Assembly: GCA_949825025.1 (NCBI GenBank) | Contig: OX463782.1 | Coordinates: 29,490,759 to 29,554,758 of the forward strand | DNA from: Siphlonurus alternatus | Lineage: Eukaryota > Arthropoda > Insecta > Ephemeroptera > Siphlonuridae | Length of the DNA stretch: 64,000 nt | Reading direction: 5' to 3' | Shown here: positions 1 to 15,100 of the stretch, piece by piece | Layout of the letters: each line of letters begins with the position of its first letter | Numbering within the stretch: position 1 is the stretch's first letter | Notes under the pieces: model-generated | Told to the model about the DNA's origin: nothing | Seen by the model: only the letters and a program-made list of their open reading frames with translations | Database searches by the model: none | Translations under genes and position numbers: made by a program

Positions 1-3000
1 CACTTCATTGAATGCTAAATTTGAAATTTGTTATTTTATTAAGCAGTGGGATTTTGATGCATGTTGAATAATTTTTTTTTTCGATTCATATTGGTCATAA
101 TTGATCACTTTAAATCAAAAATAAGTTCAAATATAAGTAAATATTGATAGTTTCGCTCTGCGAGTTTCAATGATTATTTTATTATTTATTGTTATGATTT
201 TAGTGAGAGAACATGATTGATTTTAGTTATTTTACTAAGTTTTACTGATACTTTTCTCAATTGTTTGAGACATAATAAGTAGAACATATTTTTTTATAAA
301 GTATCACCAAACATGTGATAAAAGATGCATTTTTTTTAATTTGGTACATTTAAAATAATATATTATTTTCATTCAAAAGTACGTGAAAAGAACAGCTTCT
401 GAAAATAGTCCAATTAAGTTTGACACACGATAATCAGATTCATGAACTGCATGACACATTAATAACATTAATGTTAGCCTTAATAACATTAAGGCTCCTC
501 AATTTTTTGTTATTTTAAATTATTTAATTACCTCATAACATTTTATGCTTATTTTAAAAATAATTTTTTCCATTATCGCAGTGGCTAAATAATGCATGCA
601 AAATATTGCATGTAAATAATTTTTGTTATTGCATTGTTCAAAATAGGGAATACAAAGTTTAGTAAAAAAAGTTTCATTGTTTTTTTGTTGTTTTTTTTCT
701 TTTAATAATATAATTAATTCCAACCACATAAAAGACGGTCTTTTATCAATTCGTATTATAATGCCGGGTTCACAATGCAGCGTCAAATTTTCTAGACGCC
801 GCGTCAAAAGTCTCTGCATGATTGGTCAAAAAACTGACGCTCGCATATGCGTGTGTTTTTTAAAAGCTTGGAATTGCATGCTTCTGACGTTTCTGACCCG
901 CCTTTGGAAAATTTGACGCTGCATTGTGAACCTGGCATAACATTTTCCAACAACAAAAAATAAACTTTATGGTCAGTGAAGGAAGCTAGAGCTCATTGAA
1001 TAAAATTATAATTAAGAAACGAATGAGCCTTATTTTCCCCGTACAGATGGTTCATTTGATTCTAGCAATTTATTATATATGATTCTAGTTTCATGAATTG
1101 ATTTTAGGTGCAATTTACGAAATTTACAAACAGACATAGATTACATATAATTTAAAATATGATGTATAAAATTATATATTATATTTTTCATATATTCAAT
1201 TATATATTCAGGGGGTGGAGAAAGAAGTTTACTATAAAATGTGCCAAAAAAGGATTTTTTTTTTCAATCAAGTTCAAAGGAAGATTGAATCCTATGCTAC
1301 CAATTAGGACCATTTGTTTTATATTATACTTGAATACCTATTTTCTATTTGTTTTAATCACAATAATGATTTAAAAAATACTATAAAGGACATTATCAGA
1401 AAGTATTCTTGCAAAACATTTAAGAAATTATTTAACCATGAATTGATATAAAGTTTTAATACAATTAGTTTTGCTTTCCGATTGAATTATTTATTTTTGT
1501 GAAGATACATGGTTGAGGTTCACTAGTCACGAACGTCCTTTACCACTTTCGTGTGATGCTCAAAAGTCGCTGTTTGCAGTCACGCCGATCAGCCATTACA
1601 ATTCAGATTCGACTCAATCATCTTCCTACTACTTTGTAAAAATAAAAAAAAAAAATATATATTTTCTAAACATTACTCAGCAAATTTAAAAAAACTTTTA
1701 TGTAACATTTTTTTCTAAGAATATATTTGTAATTTTTTTAAAATAGTCTATTGTATTTTATAAAATAATAATGAAAAAGAATTTAGTATATAAAAACAAT
1801 ATTAAGTTTTAATGTTTTGAAAATAATAGATAAATTTGTCACTTTTAGTATTGTTATATTTTGATATTTCAAGCATGATTTTTTTAAACAGTTCATCTAA
1901 TCTAGTGTTGTTTTTCTGGTTGATAATTTGTATGATGGTCATTAACACCCCGCGTTCATTCATTCTTTGATGAATCAAGTCATAATAAATGACAACAGTA
2001 TTTTTTACCCATTATAATATTGTCGAAGAAAACAAATTAAAAAATAATCATCTTAATTCATTTTTTTTAATAATAAAACAGGATGTTATTTTTTTTATAA
2101 TATTCTTTATTATTAAACAAATTGAATGTAAAAAACAACAATATAAATTCGTGCTGTTTATTTAAATACAATCACGACCGTAAATATTGGGTTACTTGAC
2201 TTACGTGCGTTATAAAATATTATAGGTTGTTCACTTTTTCTATTATTTCACGATATTTGAGTACTTTATGTAATCATTTATTACTGCTCGAGTGCACACA
2301 ATTATGAAGAGACGCAATAGTGGCCGTGGCATAGATATGTGAGCTATATCGAACGAGATTTTTTTATTATTTCTTATCAAGAAAAAATAATGCATTGTGA
2401 GTGCATCCTTTTCATTGTTAAACGAATGCGAGTCCAAGGTTGATTGAATCATCCCATCATTTTTGTATTGTATTCACAATTCACACACTTTGATTTGTTC
2501 TACCTCCTAAAAACATTATTATTTATTATTCATTTTTTACACCGGGCCGGAACAACGTAAAAATGCGTAAAATTATTTGCAAAAGTTAATATCATGTGTG
2601 CTCTTACCAAAAGAAATTAACAAGGAAGATTTCATTCTTTTATTTTTTTCATTGTTTTTTTGTTTAAAATTAATTAGCTTCGTCATTGATTTTTTTTCAT
2701 AAATGTTAAGAGTAGAATTGGTTTTAAAATATAAAATAAAACCTCTCTGTCCTGTTGAGTCATGCCCCAAAAAAATCAATTTCCAAAAAGTAGTAGGGAG
2801 CAAAATACCCATACTTGATCGAATTTTTGTTTATGATTTAAATCTTAACAAACAAACATTGTATTTCTATATTATTTTTGTTGTTGTAAATATATTGTTT
2901 TTTTCTCCATAACAACCATAATACCAAAATACCTCCACATATGGTTACAAAATAATATTAGTTTGAAGGATTATTGTTTTTTTTTAGACATTTGCAGCAG

Positions 3001-3164
3001 CCCATCAGAATGAATTCTTTCATTTCAGTCCTAATAACTAGTCCTTTTAACTATACCTTTAAATTCTTCTTTAAACCAATGACAGAATGGACTGAATGGA
3101 AATATCAGCACTTTAAGCCAAACTCGCTGCTCTCTTAATTATCAACGCATCTCTTTTGTTTCAG
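1..3164. other. Intergenic or 5' flank of the ZP gene, no coding exon recognised
   Basis: AT-rich sequence upstream of the first coding exon of the ZP-domain gene. I see one small inverted-repeat element (762-937) and otherwise no supported gene; the short open frames here are A/T-rich and lack homology that I recognise. A splice acceptor ending at 3164 implies that at least one non-coding first exon of the ZP gene lies in this stretch or further upstream, but I cannot locate its donor. Confidence 0.5.
762..937. mobile_element. Harbinger-like MITE (inverted-repeat element)
   Basis: Terminal inverted repeats of about 30 bp: the left end reads TGCCGGGTTCACAATGCAGC and the right end is its near-perfect reverse complement, with one mismatch. 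The element is flanked by TAA on both sides (759-761 and 938-940). A 3-bp TWA target duplication is typical of PIF/Harbinger transposons. No transposase is present, so it is non-autonomous. Family assignment rests on the 3-bp duplication alone. Confidence 0.7.
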
Positions 3165-3192
3165 GCGGCATTCGCCAGCCCCAGTGCCATCA

Positions 3193-6100
3193 ATGTCCAA
3201 CATGTCCAAGTGGTGGCTGCTGGTGCTCTTGGCGGCGTGTCCGGCCCTCCAGGTAAGCCACGTGACCATTCGCCCTGGACTCACTGTTGCATGATTATTG
3301 TGAGACACTCAGGTGATCAATGATAACTTTTATTTATATATGAATTATTAGTACCTTAATTATATACTAATTAAAAAAAAAACTGATCATGTTCTATAAT
3401 AAAATTGTACCAAAAGAAATATTATATGTAACTATATTTTCAACATAAAATTGAAAATAAGTATTAATTTGATTAATTAAAGCTCATTGATTGAGTTAAC
3501 CTTTAAACAAAATTTAATGCTTTAATGCAAAATTTTATTAAGCATGACCCAAGGTGTAGCATTGTAGACCTTAGTCAGGGGGTTCAGGGTAAGGTCACCT
3601 CCTGAAGGTCACTTGTCCTTGACTGGAGTGACCTTATACTTTAATTTTACTAACAATTTCATACAATTGAACTAACAAACGTATCGTGCTTACACTGACA
3701 AAATTGAAATAGACATGCATGGACTTAACATTTTTCAAGACATGACCCAGTGAAAAGTTCAATAACAACAAGGTGTAGCTATAATTTTGCTCGTATTTTT
3801 TAGTTTTTGTCTCGGAAGTACCGTAATATTAAAAATATAATTTTAATAAAAAAGGAGAAAATTTGCTTGCAAAGAAAAAAAATATACATTACCATTACAG
3901 CAACACCGTTCAAACTACAGTTTTTTAAGATGTAACATTGAAGTATGATTCAAATTTAATGTGAGCATACTGGGTGTCACCTCTTTTTTTGAACAGTAAA
4001 TTACAGCTAATTTAAAAGTAATTTAAATACGGTATGGTAAATATTAATACATTTTTTTAAAGTATTATATTAGTAACAGTAATTTATTTTTACATCTTTG
4101 TCTTGAAAAACTGTAGCAGACAAACGATGAAAGAACTCTGATTTCGTACAACTGGGGGTAATCATTATTTACGAACTGGGTTGGAGATTAAACATCAAGT
4201 GCAGCAATTACGTCCATTCGAGATAAATCTTCGTAGTCTCTGTGCAGTCGGCCCGCAAATGTATTCCAAGAGGTCGGTAAATTGCAAGCAACGAACCTTG
4301 AAATTTTATCAAATTTATATTTTTTAGAAAGTTTATGAATTTTTATAAATTTCTGCAGAATTGACAAAATTTATAATAAATTAATGTGTATTCAGGTCGT
4401 AAGAAGTTAAATAATAAAAATATATATAATTTATTTTCAAGGACTGTTTATACAGTTAAGCGATTTTTATATTATTACATAAAATGCATTATATTTTTAT
4501 TTTACCAAATGGTTTATCAAATCGTTTAACTGCTTTTTCAATTGTAGCAAACATTTAGGAACAGCTGAATTTTTTAAGATCCCATTTTTATTTTAAATTT
4601 TATAAAATATAAACTCAATAAGTCAATACAATATTTCTTAAAATTTTGTAATTATAACTCCGTAAGAAAAGTTATAAACAAAATAACATAAAGTAAAAAA
4701 TTTACAACTAAATTAAAACAAATTTTAATTTTGAAATGGTTTCAATTCAGAATGTTTCATTTAAAGAACTAAAAGTAGTGAATTTTTATTTAAATAATTA
4801 AAAATAAATTAGGTCTTGCCTTTTTTTAAATGATAATATATAAACTGCTATTAAATTTGATGAAGCAACCCACATTCTCGTAGTTATCCGTACAATTCCT
4901 TGTTACCATTACGCAACGTTGTTAGTGCCTCCATTTTGCCGGTCTGGGGGTCAGTCAGGCAGCTGGTGTCCAGTTATGTCGGTGCTCACGCTCGGCTGCT
5001 ACGGACCAACCTAGTTGTGTATCCGTCTAACGTTAGCTCATCCCCGCCCTCAAAAAAAGAACTACCAAATTAGAATATCAGACGTGGCCGTGAAGAATCT
5101 TAAATTGAAGATCACAATTTTTCAAGAAAAATTTTCATACCTGATGGCATTTTAAATTTTTCCCTAAAATATTATATTTTTATTTCTGTATTTTTATATA
5201 TTCATAAAATTGATATCCATATCCTCCCATAAGATTTTATTATAGTTGAACCGGTGAACCTCTCTCAATTTTATCAGCCTACAAATTTGTATAAGCATAC
5301 AAATCAGGGACTTGGTTTATATTTAAAAATAAATGTTGGTAAGTTATAACTCTAGAACCCGAATTAAGTTATATTTATATTAGTTGAATCACCCATATCA
5401 AAGTGTTTTATGTAGGTAATTAGATTACACTTTTAATGTTTGAGTCCACCAGACTTTTACTAAAATATTTAAAAGATAGATTACTAATTAAAACTTTATG
5501 TATATATCAGTCTACGATAATAAGTTAATGACTCTAATTGTAATTTTTTAATTACAAAATATATGGTATTAATCTAGCGTTTAGAAATAATTTTTAAAAC
5601 TTGTACCTTATAGTGTGTTTTTTGTGCTAAACTGAATCACCAAAATAAATCATTTTGTTAAACAGCAAATCTTATTGTGTAATAAATACATTATATTTTA
5701 TAATACAATTTTTAAATCTTGAAGTATAATTTAGTACTTAGTATTTAATGAAATAAATTTAATATTACATAAAAAGTACCCACATGCATGCAATTGCATA
5801 AATAATAGTCAAACATCAGGAAAATAAACATTTCAAAATGCTTTTAATTAATTAAAAAAGACAATATATATTAAAATAAATAAAGTGGGTCATACGACGA
5901 ACTATAATTAAAACGGCAGAATCCATATCAACGAATTACGCCCAATATAGTGAAGTGTCGTCTTCAAAGACTTTCGGCGGGCCATTACGGAACAGTCATG
6001 CAAACTCTGAGCAGTAGAGAACCGTTCGTCTTGAGCTGCACATAAGAATGCTCTCATTTGGACGCCATTCTTTTTAATTATCGTAGTGATGTAAGTTGCA

Positions 6101-9100
6101 TTGTTAACTATAATAAAAAAATTTATTTACATACGTCAGAATTTTAATTCCATGACAATGCAACTAATTATAAAACTGTTAGAAATTTAAAAATTTTGGG
6201 TAACAAGTAACTTTCAAAGGTCAATAAAATGCTTGTTATTAAATGCAAGGTCAGTATTTTATTTATTATTTCATCAACATATTTTGCATTCACAATAATT
6301 ATCAGTTGAAATAAGACATTTTTATAAGGTACTATTTAGCACTAGGATACAGAAAATCGTAAAATATTCAGTATTTCCATATTATGCTCTTGTTTAAAAA
6401 TTAAAATGCAATAAATTAGAAATATTTTAAATAAAAATCGCTCTCATTATGCTTGGAGATTCACATATTATAAATAGGAAAGTTATGAAACTGCAGATGC
6501 AGAAATCTGCTCCACACTCTCGCATATATGACACTTTTCACGCTTTTTAATGCTTGCACTTACTTGCTTATTAGCATGTACTTGAAAAAAAAAAGGAAGT
6601 TCGTGGAAAAAACTGTAATTATTTTTGTATATATAATTCTGTATGCACTCATCCTTTAACCTTAAAGTTTAAGACAGCAAAAATTTGTGGGACAAGGTTA
6701 AAAAGTTATATATCATTTCCTTCCTAATTTTTCATCATGGTTATTATGATATATCTTTATATTATATATGCATCAAAATATGAACAAAACACAATGCACT
6801 TTAATCAATCTTTAATTTTCATTTTTGTAAATATTATAATTTGTACATAAGTGCATTAAATTTTCAGATAATTTGTGTGATTTTTGCAGATAAAATCCGT
6901 TTGTAGCTAAAACTTACACAGTAAACCTCCAAGTTGTTTATTGTCATTATTTCATAGGGAGGTCTCGTCCCTGAGTAAATTATGCAACTTCCTTAAGTGC
7001 AAATTAAAAGTTAATGAACTTGAGGCTATCCTTGGCTTCTGTTTTCAAATAAATATTTTAGCCTTCTAGAAATAAACCACAATGTCCCAATTGCTAGAAT
7101 TCATTATTTTAACAAAACAAATCTATGAATAAATAATTTTCATAAAAATTAAAAATATTTATTATTCTACATAGAAAATACCCTCGTTTGTGCATAGTTG
7201 GCAATATAATTACACTTTTCACCTATATTCTTTACAGTTTGCTATTCCTCCCCCCTCCCCTTCTTGAGTATTATTTCATTTTTCAGTTTTGATATTAAGA
7301 AGGAGGAGCATAGGTGAAAGCAACTCACTTTCCATTGATAATTTTGATTTTCACAAAATCCAACGAAATATATTGAAAAATTATGATTAGCCAAATAATT
7401 TAATGAGCTGTATGCGGAGGGACTTGACATTAACGAAGAGCTGCATGGACTGAAGGTGACACCCTAGACAAGACATTCCTCAGGGTATGCTGACGAGCGG
7501 TGTGCCTCAGGTGCTGGCCACCAACTCGAGCAATGAAGAGGCGGAGAGCGCCACGTCAGGTGCTGGCCTCGTGCTTCTCGCCGTGTCCTCGTCCTCTTCC
7601 ACGTCCTCGGTGAGTCGCAGTGTTGGAGACGCCAAACCCACCCCGCCCGTGATCGTCGTGTCCGCAGTGGCCGCCGAGCCTGACGTGGCGCTGCAGTCGC
7701 ACGAGGAACCGACCTCTAGGGACGAGGATCTTGATATTGGAGAAGATGGGACAAACAGGACGAGGGAAGCTCTGACGTCACAGGGCAGTGAGCACAACTC
7801 GGTGAGTACCACACCCTTTTGTTGATTACCTCATCTACTAAATTGGCAGGTATTATTTACCTTATATTTTCATTGGAATATAATGCCCACGATCAAAATT
7901 TTAATTATTGAATGGATTAATTCAAATTTCTTTGTTGATTTAATTAAATTTAAGTATACCCCCTTTTTTAATTTTCTAAGCATTTTTTTTATATTTTTAA
8001 ACATTGTTTTATAAAATGTTATATATTGTTAATAATTTTTTAGGTACAGTCATTTCCTCGAAAAATTTCTCATTGTGGCCTTGTTAATCACCGTGCCTCT
8101 TAATTAAAAGTCACACAGGGCATGATGATTAACGAGACTGCAAGTAGTAAATTTTCCAAGGCGACTAGTATACATACAGCACAAATGTACAATTTTCTGC
8201 AATACATGTAAATCCACTTTGCCACGCAAACTCACAGCTTCACGCAGTACCACATGTACCATTTCCATACGTCACGGCAATCCACTCCATATTCATCAGC
8301 ACTAAAATCAATCGCATTGTAGATGAGCTCTCACGTACCACTTGGCAAACACAAAACAATGCGAGTAACAAACATTGATTTACTTGACAGATTGTTCACA
8401 ATAATTCAATACGTATTTTATGCTTCCATGAATGATCAATGAGATACAAACGTGCTTGGAATATGATAACAAAATTTCTCCTCAAGGTCACTTTACTTAA
8501 AAAATGCGTAATTTAGAATTTAAATTATATATTCTTTCAAACTTGTGATTTCCTTAAATATAACAAATAAACATCATAAAATAATTGAAGCCATCAGATA
8601 GATTTAATAGATTTATTCAGTTCTTTAGGCTATACAAATATTATAGCATCAAATAGCATCAAATAGATGCAAAGAAAGACAATTTATTTACTTTTTGACA
8701 AGAAGTGTCAATTCCATATCTTTCTACATTAAAAATTACCTTTATCGCACATTTATGCTAGTTGCATTATTATCCTGTATTGCTACTCTCGATCTAAAAA
8801 AATAAACTGGTTCTTACACTATGTATAATTATACTTATGACTACTATATATAATTACTATAAGTACTTATAATTACTTATACATTGTATTATAATAGTTA
8901 CTTCAGTAAATACACACAATTCAAGTTTGCCATGAACAATATAATATCAAAAAAACAAAATTATGTAGTTAAAAGGTTAAAACATCTAATTTGCATACGT
9001 CAACAACAGAAGTTCATTAATTTTTCTTTTTAAAAACAAAAGAGTATCGTAATCTTGGTGTCACGTGGCGAACGTGTTTTGTCATGATCCGTTATCAACA

Positions 9101-12100
9101 AAGTTCCGGACTGTCGCGCGCCACAGGAAGGATCCAGAGGGCGCGGTGTCTTTAACGGTCCGAGCCTCGGGGGAGTCCAGGCTGGACCATAGACCACTTT
9201 TGTCACCCAATCTTGCGTGACAAAATACGATAACAACCTTATCTATGACGAAATGTTCTCTATCGCCCATCCTTATATATTTTTTTAAAATTGAGTAGCG
9301 GAAATTATTATACAACGTTATCTTGTTATTACTGATCGTAATATTGTTGTAACATCTTTAAAATCAGATTTAAGAAAGTTTTTTTTTTATGAATTTTGTA
9401 GACTTATACATGACATTTTTACGTTCCTTTTTAGAGAAAGCTGTAATTAATTTACTTTGCTGTTATGAGATACTCTTTACAAGTAGTGAAATTTTGTTTT
9501 TCGCTTTACAAGTTGAAATTATAATCTACTTTTAATTAATAACATCACAACTTTTTTATATAATTCTCTGAGTTAGTAAAAATGATTTATTTTTGTTTAA
9601 CAAAAAATGAGTAATTTTTAATCATAAAACAGCTAAATTATGAGAAGAAATTGTTTTAACAAATATTAATGTCATTTAGTACAATACCCCGAGCAAATAT
9701 CGTTAAATAATATGACTTTCTGTTTATAGAAAACTAAAGGAAGTTAAATTAAGAAATTTCATGTGAAAATGTACTTTTTTTTTTAGTATAATGATGATAA
9801 ATATAACACAATAGAAGTGCAGTGAGATTTGAAATAAAAAAAATCTGAATGGCGTAATTCGTGACAGAAACATCTCACTTCGGCTTTTAAAACTTCCACA
9901 TCAAAAGTAATCTGTAACAAAAAAAAAAAAAAAACATAATTGCAGTTCCTTAACATCAGTGCTTTACGAGAGAAAAATGTGATCTTTTTGTGTATAAATT
10001 CTACAACAACCACAAACATTTGTTACAGTCGTAATAATTGTTAATGATGCTTAACTTCTATAAATATACATAAGAATTTGATGTCTTGAAGTCCAACAAA
10101 GATCTACAAATCTAGAAGATCTAGAAATACAAGTATTTATATACTCTGGTATAAAGCTTATGTGGAAAAAAAATCACATAACTTTTGAACTAACATAATT
10201 TGAACCAAAGCTTGAGCTAGCAAATACTGTAATTATTAACTTGGGAAAAAAATCTTATCGAGTGCATTGTCCAGGAATACATGTATTTCTGAAAATTCAG
10301 GGAACAAAAAAAAAACGTATTTTCTTTGTAAGGAACTAATGATATAAATTGGTACTTGTCAAGCATATCAGTCCATTCTTGGCATTATCACTCATCTGTA
10401 AAATTACGTTTGCAGGTAAGTTCCTCAATTGAAAAGCAAGATGAACTTTTTGCAGAAAGACAAACATTCGCTTCTTCTTTTGTAAAAACAATGCGTCTAT
10501 GCACGCAAACATTACTATAGGAAGACGGAAGTAAAAAAGTATTTTTATTTGTACCTTTGTACTTTTTTTTTTTTAGGAAAACAATTAGAGATGATACGGT
10601 CTAATATCTCAATTGTGACATCACTTTGGTCCTTTGAGATGGTCACTGTCTCCGACTCAGAGAGAGAAAGGTGCATGCTGGGTCGTCTTTGACGTGACAA
10701 CGACCTCAGGTAGTGGCGGAGCGTGACGTCACACGTGGTGCCCACCGCGACGCTCCACCTGTCGCTAAGACACGTCACTCACCTGGCATTGACACAAGAT
10801 CTAAAATTAAAATCCGGAAGTAGCCGGAAATGCAGATGTTCTATAAATGTAACATTACTCACTTCTTCTTCTTCTTGATCCGTTTTTGAGAATAGTCCGT
10901 TATTAACCATGCACCCAAAAGATTACTCCGGAAAGAAGATCGTACAAAGTTTCCGACGATTATTCTGAAATTGATTAGGGAAAGAGAATTAAATTTGAAA
11001 TGCAACCTTCCATTACATTTTATGGATCCCCCCCCCCTTAAATCTTAAATTTACTTTCGTTCAACACAACCTATTAGCAAAACTAGGGGAGGTGCGGTAA
11101 GACACACACATCATAATAATCATTGTTTAAAGTGGTTTAAACAGCTTGCAACATGCACGTGGCTGAGATTTGAAACTTAATTTGATGTAAATTTGAATTA
11201 AACTATAGTCATAACAGGCGAAAGGTATAATGTAAACCGGAGCAGCTCTTACGTGACCCTTTATACTATGATTGAAATAACAATAACAACAATTTAAATT
11301 GTAAACTATTTTATATTTGCTACTAAAAAAATATATAAATATACTGTTATGATTATTACGAATATACATCTTTAAAAAAACATATTTTATTTAGTGAAAA
11401 ATGTTTTGATATAACATAAATTAGATTATAAATTTTAAACACTTAAGCATTAAACAATACTGTTCAATAATATAAGTAAAAACATTACAATTAGAAATTA
11501 TCTACATAACATTTATAGGTCATGTTTTTTAAACTTTTTACACTGTTTTTTACAAATTTTAATTTATGAATGATGGTGTATTGCCACGAAACTTACTGTT
11601 AAGTCCTTACATACCAATTAGAAGCAGCAGCAAAACCATTTCTTTATATAAAAAAACTAAGTCTCATCGCACGAGATGTGATATAGCAGAGACACACGCG
11701 TGTTTGTCAAGTAGAATCTCCGACAACTGTAATAAAATCAGTTATTATATTCCCAGTGACACAGATTTAATATAAAGTACAACAATTATTGTCAAGGAAA
11801 ATTGAGAGGTCTTTTTTGTCAGAGCGTGACAACCTTCATGACTCAAAGGGTGGTCACTTTGCATGATAATATCAGTGATTGTGGTAGTGATAACAGTCAA
11901 GTATTAAAATTGAATGTCTTGGAATGATCCTGAAGAAATGTTTGCTTGAGTGATGATAGTAGCAGTTTTATTACCAAGGATGATCATATTGATGTTTGCT
12001 CGTATCCGCTAAAAAGTTAATAATTTTTAATGTGTCGTAATCAGAAAATTATTCATACAGTGTACGTTAAAAAATCATAATTTCATAATTTTATATTTAG

Positions 12101-15100
12101 GTACAATTTAGCTAAGAATAGAAGAAATTTCGTCGTTAGAGAAAAATAAACAAACAGATTCTAAATAAAAAATATATATATTCATTAAAACGCTACATTA
12201 ATGTAAATATTAAAAAAAGTTATAGAATATCGTTTCTTTATTACAAAATCATTTCATAAAAACATTGTTAAAGTTAATAAAATGTTACCTTTATTTTGAA
12301 TTAAATGATCAAATAAGTATTCAATATTGCAGATTGTTATAATACTAATAACTGATAAAACATAATTTACAAGAGATTTAGAATACAATAACGAACAGAG
12401 GGAATTCAATCTTTAAAATATAATTCAGTAAAATTAAAACATGATAATATTCCTTTCTCTTCAAGACAATATGTCTGTCATATTTTTTGTTACTCCCTAC
12501 TGAATGGCCTGTCTGTGCAAGAAGCGTATCACCCACCGGGCTGGTCAAAACGATGCCCGCCATAGTGAAAGTTTCGCGAGAAGATTATGACATCAGCTCG
12601 TACGCATAAAGACGCCCCACGTAAGATAAGCGTCCGGTAACACTTTCACATGTGAAGTTGCATAAACTGAATGCATTAGACTGGACATGCGTTATAAAAC
12701 ATGTATACGCAGCAATGAACACACACACAACTAGGTAAAAAAATATATTACGTATTAAAATACTAATTTTGTTATAGAAAATTAATAGTGAAAATTTAAC
12801 AAGTAAATTGTTTTCTTTTCTTATGTAACTTAGTTTTTTGGTAATTTGGAAATTTTATAATATTCTTTCTTATTTAAATTAGTTGCCTTAATTATCCATG
12901 CAAATTTTGGATTTGACCTAATTTTAATAATATAATTAAGATAGTTAATTTACCGTGGTAATGTGGAAATGAGTTAAAACTACATAGAAATGTAATAAAA
13001 TTATACAGTTAGGTATAATAAATTATTATTGAATTTAATATAATATATATTAAAAGAGTAACTATATGTTAATTTAATGTTAGTTTTAGATTTCATTAAG
13101 TAAGCTGCAGTGCAAATGCTGCAATTTTTAATTTTAAATGCTCAGCTAGGTACAAACTAATGAAATTAGTCGCTTTTAATTAATCTATATTATATTGTAT
13201 AGAGGGAATGCAGCAGATTCTCACACGTTAGTGAATTCTGCGAGGCGATGCCTCTAAATATTTAATTTTGGAATCCTAGGAAAAGCTAGCAAATGCAGTA
13301 AATATCCTTTAATTTATTTCGGAATTTTCAAGAGAAAGGGGATATGGGGAGCATCCTGTCTAACTCAATATGAATCGTAAAAATATAAGTTGCATTGCAA
13401 ATTATGACAAATGCTAATATTGAGGTAGTAAATTCAATTGAAATTGCAAGTTTGTCCTCTCGACCTTTGACCCTGACCTCCACGTGTGTGTCCAGGTGGT
13501 GTTCGTGGCCGATGGTGCTCAGTACGTGCCAGTAACGCAGCTCAGGTCGCGCCTGCCCGCCGCGTTTCGACCCTCCGCAGGTGGCGAAGAAGTGAACGAG
13601 TGGTCACAGAGTTGGGACCGAGCCTACAATCACTTCGGGCAGAACAAGAGTCGTGTGCAGCGTGAGTATCTTCAGACTGTTGAGTTAAGACCAGTCTTTG
13701 CCGTTGAGTGGTACTGACTGGGAGACATGACAGCATATTAGGTATGGCCAAGAACCTGAGAAATTTGGATTCTGATATTTAGTTGTTTTTTTGTAAATAA
13801 ATCCATGGTTTTTAGTTCTTAGGTGAAGTTTCTATTTAATTTTAGAGACAGAGATATTCCATCTTCAAATTAAGTTTGTTTTGTATAAATATATCCAGAA
13901 ATTTTAAACGCTCTTTTATAACCAGAAATGCTGCAAAAAAGTAGAAAACTGATTCTGCTTTGTATTGCCTGAAGACGCCTGCCCGAGGGCCTAAAAGTAA
14001 TTACCATTCGAGACACGCCTCAGATTTGATTATAGTTTGAAATTTAACCCAGGACATAAGTTAATTGAAATTTTCATCATATTATCAACAACATCTTCAA
14101 GAAAAGTGATTATTTAAAAGTTGTTTATTGCTTTTATTTGTTATCGTTATGTTAAAATTCCTCGTTTTTGAGCCATTGTGCTATTCAATTTAGTTTTACC
14201 TTGTTTGGAATATAATTTATATATAGTAACCACTTATTATTATACAAACATATTTTTTGTTATGCTAAAAAGTTATTTTCATTTTCTCTAAGAAAGCTGG
14301 AAAGTTAAAATAGAATTTATTATTACAATATAAGACTGTATTAGGGCATAATTATAGTAAGGTAAGGTTCTATCAGCATAAAATGTATGTTTTTTTTATA
14401 ATATAATACATAGTTCATATTATACTGTTCATACTTATGATGTGTTATTCGCAAGATTTTCGAGGAATATAATGATTTTAAGTATTGCATTGTCGCCCCA
14501 GAATAAAAGTTCTCTAAGCACCATGATGTTTTTTTTGCAAGTTTAGGCTGGATACTACATGTTACATAAGGAGTATCGACCTCAATTTTTTTTATTGCAG
14601 AAATGGATAGAAGACCTTTGCACTTGTAAAGTTATGCTACTCTGATTTTTTCAGATTTTTTACAGCCCTGGAAGAATTTTTTACAAATTATTGAAAGTAA
14701 TTTTTGTGACGTCATGAGGCGCCTCTCCTTAAGAAAAGGATAGGACTTGCCGCCACGAGACGTCACAAAAAAAGACTTCCAATAATTTTTTAAAAATACT
14801 TCCCGGTCTAAAAAAAAAAAAACTGAAAAAAAAATCAGGGTAGCATAACTTTGCACCTTCTATCCATTTCTGCAATAAAAAATTGAGGTTGATACTCCAT
14901 TGCATCAAAACTACGTGGTGTTTAGAGCACTTTTATTCTGGGACGATGAAATTACTAGGACATTGTGACTCTGTGCTCCACGCTAAGCCGGACAGAACGT
15001 TCATTTCACGTGCGTTTTGTTACAGACATCGAGGCGGAGTGTCAGGACGACTACATGAAGATCAGAGTCGGATTCAACGGCTCCTTCACCGGACTGCTCT

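Noticed and set aside
7507..7812. 101-codon minus-strand frame opposite ZP exon 2
   Set aside because: Antisense shadow of a GC-rich coding exon; the plus-strand frame has correct splice sites and phase.
12378..12563. 61-codon minus-strand frame starting MAGIVLTSPVGD
   Set aside because: Only the first 30 codons look protein-like, and no splice sites or homology support it.
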